Positions 35,232 to 48,740 of a DNA stretch of 64,000 bases are shown here, one piece after another. Position 1 is the stretch's first letter. Each line of letters starts with the position of its first letter. Under the pieces are notes generated by a model. It saw only the letters and a program-made list of their open reading frames with translations. It was not told the origin of the DNA and searched no databases. The position numbers and the translations under genes were made by a program. The stretch lies in contig NC_079492.1 of assembly GCF_020520425.1 (NCBI RefSeq), positions 143,499,861 through 143,563,860 on the forward strand. Reading direction: 5' to 3'. This DNA comes from Spinacia oleracea (Eukaryota; Streptophyta; Magnoliopsida; Caryophyllales; Amaranthaceae).

Positions 35232-36790
35232 GAAAACCATATGGAAATTCAATTAAAAAGGATGAAAAATCAGTAACTACTTCGTCATATTTGACGACGT
35301 CACAAATCATGATGACTAAGGTGTCGAATGTATTTTTCTCATCTCAACACTAGCTATATCCTACATCAAATGATTTTTGGACTCGTCAAACATATGCAAA
35401 GTTGTCTTCATAAAAGACTTGTAATAGATCATTTCAATCTTTTTTGATGTGTCACTAAATAGAAGGAGGTTTAAAGAGAAGTAGATTCAATTTAATACTT
35501 TGGCCTAATTTAACATCTAAGGAGTAATAGAAAAAAATTCGTAAGATTATTAATTACACAAAAAACAATAAATTATTTAAGGATATTTATTATTTATTAA
35601 TTAAAAACAGAAAAACAGTTTATCCGGTTATAAATTAATTTTTTTTAATTCGTGTTTAATATTCTTAATCAAAATCAATGTATGTGTTTATAATCAAACG
35701 TTAACAAAAACTAAATAATAGTTTTCCCGGTTTACGATAAATAAAATTGTCTCTCATTTATGAACTTACTTACGGAGTAATCTATTTACAATAAAAGTTA
35801 ATAAAACAATATTAAAGTTTTACAAAAAAAAATGGTTTTATTAAAATACCTAAAGTCAACTTCAAGTCATTCAAATTTTCAAACTCAAATCTCTTATTGG
35901 CCGGTATGCAAACTATAATATTAGGTAAAGTCATGTCATTCTCGTAAACTAATACATAAGCCGAACAAACATTACTAATCTTTATCAAATCATAATGCAT
36001 ATCCTTCATTTGAAAACCATATGAAAATTCAATTAAAAAAATATGAAAAACCAGTAACTAGTTCGTCGTATCTAATAACTTCAGAAATCATGATAATTAA
36101 GGTGTCAAATGCATTTTTCTCTTCATCTAGTGATGCATTTTCTTCTGCTAATTTCTTCACTGCATTCTTAAATTCATAAAGATCAAAATCAGCTTAAACA
36201 TATCAACACTATATCCTACATCAAAATAGGAATGGTCTTAGGACTCGGCAAACATATGAAAAGTTGTCTACCTAAAAGAGTTGCAATAGAATCATTTCAA
36301 TCCTTTTTGGTATGCCACTAAATAGAATGATGGTTTAAAGAGAATTACATTCAATTTAATACTTTTGCCCAATTTAACATCTAAGGGGAAATAGTAAAAA
36401 AAATCGGATGATGATTAATTATAACAATCACATTAAATTATTTATGGATTAAATTGATGATTAATTACATAAAAACTATAAATTATTTAAGATATTAATT
36501 ATTTACTAATTAAAAACTGAAAAATTAGTTTCCCCGGTACAATAAATTAAATTTTCTCTAATTCATGTTAAATATTCTAATCAAGATCAATGTATGTTTT
36601 TATGATCAAACTTTAACAAAAACTAAATATAGTTTTCCCGGTTTACGATAAATTAAATGGTCTCTCATTTGTTGTTTAATTTTGTAGTTAAGATTTTTTT
36701 TTTTTAGAGATGTAGTTAAGATGAATGTATTTTATTTATTATTTATGAACTTACTTACGGAGAATAATCTATTTACAATAAAAGTTAATA
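35232..36790 (-). pseudogene. tandem duplication with decayed coding-like segments
   Basis: Copy A (35232-35803) and copy B (36012-36790) are direct repeats with an offset of 780 bp, separated by 208 bp. On the minus strand both hold protein-like stretches. Copy B has KNAVKKLAEENASLDEEKNA and IIMISEVIRYDELV; copy A has TSKKIEMIYYKSFM and IMICDVVKYDEVV. The spacer has SNVCSAYVLVYEND. Stops and frameshifts interrupt them. It looks like a duplicated, dying host gene with a coiled-coil segment; I cannot name the family. Confidence 0.45.
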
Positions 36791-38168
36791 CCATGGCCTA
36801 ATTTAACATGTAAAAGTAAAAAATTGTACTATATTCCTCAATTTCTGATGTAGATCACATGTTCCCAGCCTTTTTTTTCCTACATCTTACCATTGTTTGG
36901 TCGACAAAACTCGTCATTTCATATCTCTCTGACGATCAAACAATTTTTTAATATTTGGTTGAGATGATTTAAGATCAAGAAGTTTCATAAAACAATTAAA
37001 TATATTGGTATATTAAATAATTTGATGTAATTTCTCATATAATTTATAATTCTGCAATAAAAACATAATTTTTTTTTATTTCGTAAATGATTACATTTCA
37101 AGTTTTTAGATTTTTTTATTTACGAGATTTAAACTATTGCTTCATAAAATGGTTTGATATAATTTTAATTTACGTACTCACTCAGTTCTTAAGTATTAGT
37201 CTTGTTTTGACTTTTCAATTCAATCTTTAAACGTAAATATCTCCAAATACGCGTGTTAACAAAATATAAAATTTTGATATTGTTAAACTACACATTAAGA
37301 CGAACAAAATAAGATCTTACATGAATATGTTTGGAAGAACGTATTGGAAAGAAATTAAAAGATTTTCTTCAATTGTGAATAGTGTCAAGATTTCAAATTG
37401 GACTAATATTCGAGAATAGATGGAGTAGTATTTTTTCAAATAAATCTATACTATTATTAAAACTCAACGCCACATTGAACCCACAACCTCATGTTTACGA
37501 GCTAGAACTTTGACCACTAATCCAATTACACAACTCATAATATTTAAGCAATTCAAAACATATAAGTAATATTTATTAATATCCGTATTAAAACTTTAAT
37601 TCCTATGATAATTATATATTTTAATAATTTCTTATGAAACTAAACTATACTTACATTTTTTTTCATTTACATTTACGTTTTTTTTTCATAGGTTCATTTA
37701 TAATTACTTTGAACTGTAGAAAAGGGGAAAAAAAGTAATTGGAATTTAAACTAGCAACCGACTACAACACTTTAAATTTAAATTTAGTTTATTAAGATGT
37801 TGAACTAAATTTTATATTCAATCACCCTTATAAAATTAAATTATGCATAAAATATTTATCCCATATTATATGTAAGCATTTAAATATCAAACTATTGTAA
37901 TTTTTTATTTCAACTTAACTAATTTTTTTTAAGATTAATTCTCAAATTACATGTAATTGCTGGGGTATTTTCCGGGGCAATAACTAGTTATTACCCATAA
38001 ATGATTTAATGGAAAAAATTTAATTAACACATGTGGATTATGAGCTTTTACCATTAACGAGTTGTCGTTAGAAAACGCGTTGTTGTTAGAAAACGAGGGT
38101 AAGAAATGATAAACTTTAACATCGTGAAGCTTTTAGTAATTAGTTAATTTTGATATAAGGAAAAGTAA
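36791..38168. other. intergenic AT-rich stretch
   Basis: No gene seen. 38160-38168 (gaaaagtaa) is the left target duplication of the outer MITE. Confidence 0.5.
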
Positions 38169-39045
38169 GGAAGGTTTTTCAATGGCAACAACAAAACGGT
38201 AACCACTATAACTAACTAAATCTTAACCCTTCATTACTGTTGAACGATCTGGGCCATTGATTTAGTTAACTTTATAGTTTATTTATAAATTGACAAAAAA
38301 TTTCCTGGTTTTTATTCCATGTTCATTTTCTGGTGTTTTCTCTTTCTTAGTCCTTTCTCCTATTTTCCAACCGCTCAGCCATTAAAATTCGACTGAAAAG
38401 TACATCAATGAAAACATGATTATATTTCTAATCATCTTCTTTTACCATTAAAACCATCTCAGATTATTTAATTTTATTAAAATTCAAACAAATTTCCTTC
38501 TCCGAGGAAATACGAAATTTGAAATTGGAACAAAGAAGTCTTGTTTTAATGGTAAGTCGTAACAGAGACCTGCAAATTATAATTATCTAAAAAAAAGAAG
38601 GGAAAGGGATAGTCATTATCAAACTTGTAATTTGCAGTTCTATTTTTTAACTCATCAAAACTTAGCAAAGTAATTTGATATTTAACATAAACCAATTCTG
38701 CAAGTTTGTGAAAATAAGAACGAAACTTTCGAGTGGATTCAAGGTCTTAGTCATCGAAACCGTTGCTCAAAGTGGCCACTTCAAATACTTCTGGATTCGA
38801 CTTTGATTGTTTTGTTGCAGAATTAGTTTCGAAAGATCAGACTATAGTTGTAGATGAGACGGTTTTTAATTTTTAATTTTCAATGTTATTTTTTAGTATA
38901 AATTTTATTCGAAAATTTATTATAATTTAATTATAAAATGGTTAAAAATAAATTAAAAGTCAGCAAAACCAATGTATAAAAATAGTCCACTTTTATTTAA
39001 GGGCTAATATTTAATGAGTTATGGTGGCTACTATTTTATTGTAGC

Positions 39046-39479
39046 TCTTTGGGCTCCCAATTGAATATCAATTAGGCCACTAAGTCCAAAGCCCAATGGC
39101 TCAATTCAACAACATCAAACCTGCCTCCACCACCAAGGCTATTCAGCCATCAACCAAGGCCCAAGGCCCAATAGCAATAAATGACCTATGGGCATTTATT
39201 ATGCAAACACTATAAATAGGCCGCCAAGGCTCAAACCTCAAGGTACGTTCAATTTATTGCCTTAAGACTACTCTCTAGAGAACTTCTCTCTCTAGAATCC
39301 GAGCATTGTTCTTACTTAGGCATCGGAGGGGCTTTCCTCGGAAACACCCCCGAGGCTAGTAACATTGTCTTTGTGCAGGTGAATTCAGACAACACTCATT
39401 CAAGCTAACAAGATCTTCAACACATTCAAAAGGGCCTTCATTCGAAGCTCATTGTTCCATCCGTTTCAACACCGGAACA
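39046..39479 (+). repeat. 5' LTR of the Gypsy element
   Basis: 434 bp. It starts TCTTTGGGCTCCC (the 3' LTR has TGTTTGGGC, so the second base has mutated) and ends CACCGGAACA. A promoter-like CTATAAATAG lies at about 39210. Confidence 0.88.
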
Positions 39480-39546
39480 ATTTGGCGCCGTCTGTGGGGA
39501 AGAACACTTTAAAGCCTTGAGAAACACCCCATTTTTCACGAGAGAA

Positions 39547-40416
39547 ATGGAAATTCCCAACAATGACAACCAGAACGATGTCCTTGTCCAAACGGATTCG
39601 GAATCCGAAGAAGGGGAACAACTGCACTCAGTGGCGAGGTCACAGCCGACAAGGGCTACCGCCGAAACAACCAGCAGACCCCCACTCCCTTCTCGAGAAG
39701 ATCTTGCCGCAGCCATGACCATCATGCAAAACTACCTCTTCAATGAGAAAGAGCAGGCACAGGCAGCGGACCGCCGAGAAGCGAGGAGAATCAGGCGACA
39801 ACTTCTGCTTAATAGGCCCCCGCCTAACGAGGACGCTGCGGGACCCGAACGCACTCTCCCTACAATGTCGGGAACACACTTAACGACAGGATGGAGAGAG
39901 AGTACATGGGACACGCAGCAGAGGGCAGAACAGAAACCAGAATGGTTTGAAACACCATCCCCAACACCGCAAGCTCTCATAAGCGGAGCGAGTGACCGCA
40001 CTCGGATCCGAAGCTCGATACATAGCAGGTTGTGCCCTTCGGTCCATGATAGGCTGGGCAGCCCCATCAGATCCAGTAGGCAAACCGAAGCCAGTGGCCA
40101 GTCAAGAAGGAGAAGGAGGAGTGATCGAACTCCTAACCCCCTACACGCCCCCGAACAATTCCACAGAGGAAACTCGAGGAGCGATGGTATCAGGGCGAGG
40201 CTAGGAAAGAGGATCATGACCCCAGCATGTTCCCCGTTCTCGAATGATATTGTTATGGAGGAGATTCCCAAAGTGAGGCTACCAACACACTTAACATTTA
40301 GCGGGATTACGGATCCGAGGGATCATGTCATCTCTTACGAGCAGCAAATGTTCCTGAGCCCCTACTCCGAGGCACAGATGAAAGATCACTTACTTCGAGA
40401 GCAGCAAAAGAAGGAG
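39547..40416 (+). pseudogene. truncated Gypsy gag
   Basis: A 290-codon frame from the Met at 39547 (ten codons more if the upstream ATG at 39517 is used). The first two thirds are low-complexity and Arg/Ser-rich. Near the end the phrase GITDPRDHVISYEQQMFLSPY marks the beginning of the plant Gypsy gag domain. The Copia insertion stops it. On the far side (from 61266) the same frame meets a stop after six codons, so the gag was already cut short before the insertion. Confidence 0.8.
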
Positions 40417-41843
40417 TGAAGGAAATAATGCCCTTGGTCCAAGTATGCATTCTATGTTAAGTCTAATAAATGCGGTTCAGTATTAATTAACAAGTTAATA
40501 ATTCAGTGAGATCAAGTGGGCTGAATGCCTAGCTAGAGGCCGCTTCAGTTCAAGTGGAATTAATGATATTAATCCACAGCTTACTCTTGACTGAACCCGT
40601 AGGGTCACACAAATAGTACGTAAACGGATCAAGTATTTAATGGCATTAAATACTCTATCTATGGATATTCGGAATCGACGGATCTTGGTTTCAGTGGGAG
40701 CTGAGATCGTCACAGGCAAGAAATGAATACTCCGGAAACGATGATATTGCCGGAAACGGAAATATGGATCGTATCGGAAATATAAATATTATCCAAGTCG
40801 TAGATGTTGCCGGAAACGGAAACATGGTACGTATCGGAAAATATTATCGGAAATGGAAATATTACCAGAATCGGAAATATTGCCGGAAACGGAAATATTG
40901 TCAGAATCGGAAATATTATCGGAATCGGAAAATAATTCCGGAAACGGAAATATTAAATATTTGTTCGAAACGGAAATTAATTCCGGAATCGGAAATGTTA
41001 AATATTGTTCGTATCGGAAATGAATTCCGGAATCGGAAATTTAATCGGAAGCGTATCGTACGAATAAGCATCGGACGAGGCCTGCCGGACGAGGGCCCAG
41101 CACGAAGCCAGGCCATCGCCCAGCAAGCCAAGCGCGCCACACAAACAGCCACGCCAGGCCCAGCGCAAGGCCAGGCCCAGCAGGCCGTGGCAGCGCGCAC
41201 AGCGCGCGCAGCGCGCGCGGGTGCTTGCGTGGGCTTGTGGCTCGCGCAGGCCTCGTTGCGTGGGCTGCTGCTCGCACGCACGCATGGGCGGCCCATCGTG
41301 GCTGCCGTGTGTGTGTGCATAAGTGTTTGTGTTCGTGCACGTTTCCTAAAACGTGCAGAGTTCGGTTAATGATTAAATTCCTAATTCTATTTGATAAATT
41401 AATTAAATTAGAGTTCTTGTAGGATTCTAGGTTTAATTAATTTGTATCTGAATAGGATTCCAATTCCCTTTCCATAACCCTATAAATATGTGGCCTGGGT
41501 TCACAATTTATAACGAGTTTCAAAGTATTCAAAGTGATTTTTGAGAGAAAAATTCAACCACACATCTTGCTCAAAAAGTGCCGAAAATTCTAGTACCTTA
41601 AGGGCGATTCTAGTTGGTCAATCTTAAGGCGGATCCGGACGTGCTGTGGACTATCTGCGGAGGGACGACACTTGGAGTCCTAAAGACTTGTTCTTGTTCG
41701 GTTCGGGCGCAGCTAGGGAGGGCACGCAACAAAGAGTATGCATCTAAATTATGCTATATGATTATGTGTAAATAATATGTATTCCTGGGTTAATGGTTGT
41801 TTCCGCATGATTTATGTAATATCATATGTATCATAACCTAACA
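40417..41843 (+). repeat. 5' LTR of Copia element 1
   Basis: 1427 bp, TG...CA. In order: an AT-rich start, a CGGAA-rich array (about 40730-41060), a GC-rich part (about 41080-41330) with GCGC words, a TATA-like CTATAAATATG near 41481, and an end shared by the family. The long open frames here are by-products of the repeat. Confidence 0.92.
40730..41060 (+). repeat. CGGAA-rich array inside the Copia LTR
   Basis: More than twenty CGGAA words occur in about 330 bp, mostly as CGGAAATATT, CGGAATCGGAAATATT or CCGGAAACGGAAATATT, spaced roughly in multiples of 6. Equivalent arrays lie at about 32870-33185, 50160-50420, 59105-59425 and 60140-60475. Confidence 0.85.
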
Positions 41844-42910
41844 GTGGTATCACGAGCCCCTTATTATTTTCATAATCTAAATTTCATGAACATGGTTAAA
41901 TATTACAAATTTGCAAGAATTAAAAGGGGTGATTAATTTTCGTAATTGTTAATTAATTGCAAATTGCGTTTATTTAATTATACGTACGCAGTTTTTCGGC
42001 AGTTTCTACGTTACTCATCCAAATCGAGTGATTTTTGTGTCAATTCCGCATGTAAAAGGCATTCTAAAATTTTGACAAAAATAGTGTTTTTCTGCCGAAC
42101 CCAGAATTCTCAAATTCGAAGCTTAACTATGACTTTTCGAAGGTTTTAGTTTTTCGAATGCAAAATTTAGTAAATTTAAGATGTTAAATTAAATATTTGC
42201 GATTCTTGTTGATAAATCTTGAATTTTTGATTGACCTACTGCATATGTTTAACAAGTTTGAATGCCTAGTCTTGTTAATTATGCAATCTAATTTGTAATT
42301 ATGATTAATTTGTTGAAAATTAGAATAATTTAGAATTAATTTGATTTTCATAATTAATTGTAATTTAATTAGAAACCTATGATTAAAAACCACCATAAAA
42401 ATTGTAAATTTATGATAAATTTTAAATTTTTATGACCTAGACTTGAATCCATAACAATCGGAAATCAATTGAATAATAAATTTTCGATTTTTCGCCCTAA
42501 AATTATGAAATTAATAATATTTGTTAATTTGTCATTAATTTTATAAATTTTAAATTTTTTATGCGATTCGTTCATATAACTTGCACGCACAAAGCAATGG
42601 ACGCTTCGTGTTACCCTTAAGGGGTGTTGTATAATGCGGGCATGCGACGACGAGCAAGGGAGCTCGTCGCCCGTGCGGCACGAATGCAATGAGCAAGGGC
42701 GTAGTGCACGAGCACAAGGCAGCAGCCCTGCCTTGTGTCGTGGGCCATGAGCAATGGACGAATGGGCATGGGCGAAGGGCGAGCCAAGGCAGTCGCGTGT
42801 GGGCAGCAAGCGAGCTGCGCCACAACGCGCACTGCCTCGCGCAAGAGCGCGCAGCCTCGCGCGCAGCGAGCGCAAGCTCGCGTGCCACGAGCGCTGCGCC
42901 CAGCGTTGCT

Positions 42911-43105
42911 CGCGCGCACAGCGAGCGATGGCTCGCGCGCACAGCGAGCGATGTCGCGCGCACAGCGAGCGATGTCGCGCGCCCAGCGAGCGATGTCGCG
43001 CGCCCAGCGAGCGATGTCGCGCGCCCAGCGAGCGATGGCTCGCGCGCACAGCGAGCGATGTCGCGCGCACAGCGAGCGATGTCGCGCGCCCAGCGAGCGA
43101 TGGCT
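42911..43105 (+). repeat. GC-rich tandem array in the leader of Copia element 1
   Basis: Nine units of 21 or 23 bp built on AGCGAGCGATGTCGCGCGC. Six units are 21 bp; three carry two extra bases (GATGGCT). The array lies in a GC-rich island (about 42590-43250) inside AT-rich leader. Ala/Arg-rich frames across it on both strands are artefacts. Confidence 0.9.
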
Positions 43106-44599
43106 CGCGCGCGCAGCAAGCACCACAGCGTGCGATGGCTTGCGATGGAGATGCAGCAGCTATGCGACGAGCGCATGGGCTGCGCGCACATGGCCAGCGA
43201 TGGCTGTGTGCGAGCGGCCCATGGGCGTGCAATGCGTAGGGTGTTTGCGTTACGATTAGATCGTTTTGAATGTTTAATTTGAAAATTTCAGTTCACGTAA
43301 TTTTAATTAATTTTAAAATTAATAATTTAAATTATTTTCTTGGAATTTAATTTTGAATATTGTAATTATAATAAATTTTATTTATTCTAATTATTTTACT
43401 AAAATTAAAATCATGAATTAATTTAAACACGACTGAAATTAAATTAAACTTTTGGATTCAATTATAAATTCATATGAGCTTTAAATTTTAATTAAATTTG
43501 TATGTTTCCGGTTAGACTAGAAATACATTTTTATGTTTAAAATTAGTAAAGCATATGAATTTATTGGTTTAAGTGGGAGCGCTTTTAGTCATAAACTCTT
43601 GATTAGGTCTACAAATCCTTAAGGTTAAAACAACTTGATTAGAATTAATAAGGACTGAATAATTGGTAGATTATTGGTGCCCTTGATTAATTGCTGCAAA
43701 TGTTTACGTGATGCATAATGTGTTTTACTAACCAGCTATGTGGGCCATTCATGATAATGAATGGGTGAATGGTATATATTGTATATGTACTGTTTTGCAG
43801 GTTATGAAGTGACTAGTATGGCCCAAATAGGATAGAAAATATGGTCTGCGTACCATTAATTTGAATGTAATTGGTCTAAGTACCAAAGTTATTTTTCAAT
43901 TCAAATATGGTCTGCGAACCATCAAAAAGTTGTAATTAGTTATAGCTTATCCTATTTGAAGAAAATGGTGCCTCCCACGGAGATTTTCAAGACGGACTTT
44001 GAAGTCAAAGCTTCAAGATGAAGTCGGGCCATACTAGATCACATTTATCTTATGCATGTTTTAAGTTATTTATTGCTTTTAAATATGTCTTAAAATGCAT
44101 GAGATCAAAAGCTTGATTATGTTGCATGATTAAGGATTTTAGTTCACTTAAAATCTAACCAACATAGTAAGAGCCTTAAGTTCCAAACTTAAAAAAATTG
44201 AGTTAGAAGGTGCCATGCCAAAATATACACTTGCTTGGATATCCTTTACATCAATCTAGTAATAGTTTTCGCTCAGCGAGGTGTTACTTATTGGTCCTAA
44301 AGGGGCAAGGTACACAAATAATTGTGAGTACATGTTAGTTTTGGTGAAACTCAACGATATAAGTAAGGAGTCCTTTTATGTCGTGGCAAAATCGATAGGT
44401 TTACCTAATAAGTTCTTAGACGTACCTATCAACCAAGGATGGTTTCTAGACTATTAGCAAAAGGCTTTTGCTTACCTAAGATGTTCTAGGATTAAGTCGA
44501 CAAACTGTGCTTAGTTCTTCAATGATTTTAGGATCTTGGAATCATTTTATTCACACCTGCCGGAACAATAAAATCGAATAAAATGCTAATAACTTGTTT

Positions 44600-47500
44600 G
44601 AATTGCATGGTTGCTTTAATTTCAAGTTATTATTCATGATAAATGTTTGGACTTTGCATGCTTCAATGTATGTTTTAATTATTGTTTATAATTAAATATC
44701 TTGCACTGCAATAAATCCTTTTAGAAAGGTAACAGTAAATTTCCTCGATTGGTAGTGAATTCAAGAACGATTCACGGAAATGAGAGAAAGTGAGCAATTT
44801 AAAATGTACGTTTCTTATATCGACTTTTATGGTTGTTTTCGAATATCAAATTCGAATGGCAAACCAATTGGTGCTTGTGAATTCAAAATACACTGTAGTT
44901 TTGAGATCATAAAGCATTGAGCTTAAACGCTCAGCTTTACCAATGGTTAACAACCTAATATCTTTGTCCATTTAATTCTCGAATGAGTCTAGTCCCTAGA
45001 CATTCGAATAGATCGATGCTTAGAGAACTTTAGAAGCTTCTGGTAAGATCATCTAGTTGAAACTTAATATTCAACATAAATTAAATGTTAAGAACCTTGT
45101 TGGGGTGACATTGGACATGTCTAACAAGTATAAAAGTCAACACTAAAGAATTCAATTCTTAAGACTATAAGAAAGGGTACAAGAAATAGGAAAACGAGGA
45201 ACAAATGAGAGGAATTTACGATTCCGTTTCTACCTATAAGTTTATGTTTAAAGAGAAGTGACCTAGCAATCAAACTTCCTTGGTATCATATACCGCTTGA
45301 GGTTCTTACTTCGGTAATAACTCAAACAATGGAAGCTAGGATACACTAATGACCTACAAGTGGGAAATGAAGCATGGCAATGCTACATTGATTGTAGGAT
45401 CATCTAAGTTTGTTTTAAGTCCTTTCAAAGGCTGGAACTTAATGGCTATTTTGTTCCATAATCAACATACCTAAATTTCTGCTTCAAACACAGAAAGACT
45501 CACATTCAAGAAAAACAAAAACAATGTTTGTTTGTTTATTTGAATGAAATGGTCAATTACAGCTTGAGTCAATATGCTTGATTAAAACAAACAACTCTTT
45601 AAAGAACTTTACTAGGTTCAAATCAACTTCTTGATTTGAGTTCCACTAATCTTTGGCATTGTTTCTTAGACCATATCAACAAGTTAACATTCAAAAGCTC
45701 TATTTTAATGGACTTTTGAAAGTTGATTGATTTCTAGATCAACTTAAGACAAGGTAGTCTTACTTGTTGAAAGTAACAAAGAATATGAGCTATTGTTAGA
45801 ACGCCTAGACGATAGAGTTCAAAGCTAAAGAAAGGTTTTATGATTTTATTATTTCACATGGATTTGAGTGAATATAGTTTTATTTACTCAAATGTGATAT
45901 AAGTTGAATCTGTTTGGCTAGTTCAAAGATTCGAAGTATAAAATCCACTTGGTAAGAAATCATAAAGATCTAGGTTAGATCATGTTGATGATTACTTGAG
46001 ACCAAATATGATCATCAATGATTGTGTGGTGTAATTTCACAATCTAGGTCCATAAGATATGGCATATCTTAGTTGGAATAATCGAAGTCAATTAGTACTT
46101 GATTCGATCAATGATGGATCATAAAGACTTTTCCTATAATTTCTAAAACAAAATGCTCAACTACCACCAAACTAAACCAAATTCGTCAAAGCTATTGAAA
46201 AGTAATTTCAGAATAACTTTTCATAAAATATATCTAGAGAGTTCCTAAACTCAGTGGGAGCTTAGTGTTTGTCATTCGACAAACTAAGGCCCAAGTATAG
46301 ATATATGTTTCATTGTGATTTATTCAAATGAGACACAAGGGTATTGTTTCTACCACGAATTTTTGAGAACATAATGTTTGTTTGCTCGAAATGATGTCCT
46401 TTTGGAGATTCGTTTCCAAAATGACAAGTGGGAGAAAATAGACCTCGAAAGTCTTCGAGGCGAACAACAAACATAAACGGACATTCCGGAGGCTTTTCGA
46501 AGTGCTTCAGAAAATCCAAACTTATTATTTAAGGACTTTAGAAGTGGCTTTAAAGAATAGACATCTCTTAGAAGACTTTACAAGTGCTTCAAGGAGAACA
46601 GAATATTCAAAGGACTTTCAAGTGGCTATTGATATTCTATTGTTTGATGTTCTATACCCTAGTAGGCATAGAGTTCAAGTCACTGGAACTATGAGATTCT
46701 TCTATTAGATAGTGAAGAAACGTGGAGTTCAGGTCATTGAAGCTATGCGATTCTTCCATTAGATAGTGAAGAAACCTACAACTTGCAGTCAAACTATTAT
46801 CATGTAGATTAATGAGTTTGTGACTTGTAAGAAAGCTATGACGAAACCCAGATTCCCTAAAATGGTTAGAGGCCATATATAGACTCAAATGTTTTAAATG
46901 GTTAGAGGCCATAAAACATACTCAATGTTTTGATGACAAAATTGAAGTTTTGTTGATTTGCAAGAATAGTTTCACACCTATTGGTTGCAAGTTTGTTTTA
47001 AAGGATAAAAACCATCAAACATTGAATTGTGTTCACACACAAAGCTAGATTAGTTGCTAAAAGTTACAAGCAAATTCACGATGTGGATTGTGTTGAAACC
47101 TCATGCATAATCGTAATGCTCAAGTCTATAATTCAAGCAAAGATTGCATATTGGTACATATAGCAATTGGATGACAAAACGTATTCCTCAATCAAATGTT
47201 GGAAGAAACTATGTACATGGTATGTCATAAGGATTTGTGGATCCAAATAAATGCTTGAAAAAGAAAGCTAGCTTATGAAATCTAAGTACAGATTTAAGCA
47301 AGCAATTGGGAATTAGAAATGTATTTTAGTGAAGCTAATAAGTATTTTAGTTTCATAAAATGTACATGATTCTTATAGATATATAAGAAGTTTAGTGGGA
47401 GTACATAAAACTTAATTGGTCCTATGTGTATCACACACATATCTCTCTATTGTGAAATAACATTCAAATGCTAATAACTTAGGTTTGAAATTATTCATCA

Positions 47501-48740
47501 ATGTTGGACCAAGGCGAAACTTAGTGCATACTGGGTATTAAGATCTATTTACAAAGATCTCATATTAATGTTTTAGATTAAGTAATGGCATTTACTAAAT
47601 CAAACATGAAAGTCTCCTTTGGAGATATTCGACCCATGTGAATAAATCTAAGTAAAGGATGTTTGAACTATGTATAAGCATTTACTAAGTTAAACATCAA
47701 AGGATCTAAATAAGATTCTTAACCTATATTATATGTCAAAAGAATTTAGCTGAATTTAGTATCTACTAAAACTAGATAAGCTAAAGTTACATGAATAGAA
47801 TTCAATTGGGAATTATTCTGCAAAAGAATTTATCATGTATGATATAATATGAGGATCGCCAAAAACGTATCGTATGACTTTAGGCATGACGAACATATAC
47901 CAATCTCTATTGATCTAAGTGAAGATCAACTAGATTGAGATCAAGAATACTTATGGTACTTGAAAAGGTACATAGGAATAGTTCTTGATTCAAGGAAATA
48001 AAGATATGATAAATATTGATGCTACACGCATAAACACTGGCAAAGGATCAAGCAAGACCCTTTGGAGTTAACCATTGACAAGGACGAGCTAAAGAGCATC
48101 GTGTTTTGAAATGGCAACATGGATTGGAGACCATGAGTTGTTGCGTAGGAAATTAAATATTAATTACTATGTTCTAAGATACAGCTGGAAAGTCTTCCAC
48201 ATATCCGTGAACTGCTTGGATAAGTAAATCCAAACCAAAGCATCACTAGCAACCTATACAGTTGAAGTAAAAGTAATTATTGCCTAAGAAGCAATAAAAC
48301 AGGGATGTTTAAAGTTCTTCACTGAACTTGGGTAGATCACCTATCTGCTGGCTTGATGGTTCTTCATTGAAAAATGCGTAGAACCACTCTTGAAGCAAGA
48401 AAAACATCTGCTAACTTGATGGTTCTTCATTGCAGAATGAGTAAAACCACCATCGAAGTAAGAAAGACTAGATCACATAATAAACAAACTCGAAAAGATC
48501 TTATCATCATATCTCGAAGAACATTCGATGAAAAGGATATTAAGATTGGCAAAGCATGATAACTAAACCTATGCAACAAGTGAGAAGCAACACTCACGTT
48601 GTAGCACTGGAAATCAAGCATAGCTTTGAATTCCATGAATTGTTTTAGAAGATGGGTTTGAGGCCCATGGTTATAAAACATTGGGGTTGAACATTTATCA
48701 TATATGAAATGTATTTTCATATTCCATTTAATCTTGGTTT
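44600..48740 (+). pseudogene. decayed gag-pol of Copia element 1
   Basis: Short stretches match the intact element. ATGACAAGTGGGAGAAAA near 46422 corresponds to the spacer after integrase, and AAAGCTAGATTRGTTGC near 47040 to the start of reverse transcriptase. Traces of RNase H lie near 48185. The first 1.8 kb is not alignable by eye. Every frame is broken many times. Confidence 0.75.

Noticed and set aside
40764..41369. Open frames of 186-201 codons rich in NRKYCRKRKY-type repeats (also at 32889, 49886, 58835 and 60178)
   Set aside because: They lie wholly inside LTRs and follow the CGGAA array; the repeat lacks stops in one frame. No protein family is suggested.
42911..43105. Regular repeats considered as a CRISPR-like array
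   Set aside because: The units are contiguous with no unique spacers, in a plant retrotransposon leader.
42465..43282. Ala/Arg-rich frames of up to 255 codons on both strands of the GC-rich array (also at 56969-57704)
   Set aside because: Several frames on both strands are open at once because the 21-bp unit contains no stop. This is a composition artefact.
44820..46300. Possible accessory gene in Copia element 1
   Set aside because: No frame longer than chance exists there, and the flanks are decayed Copia coding sequence.
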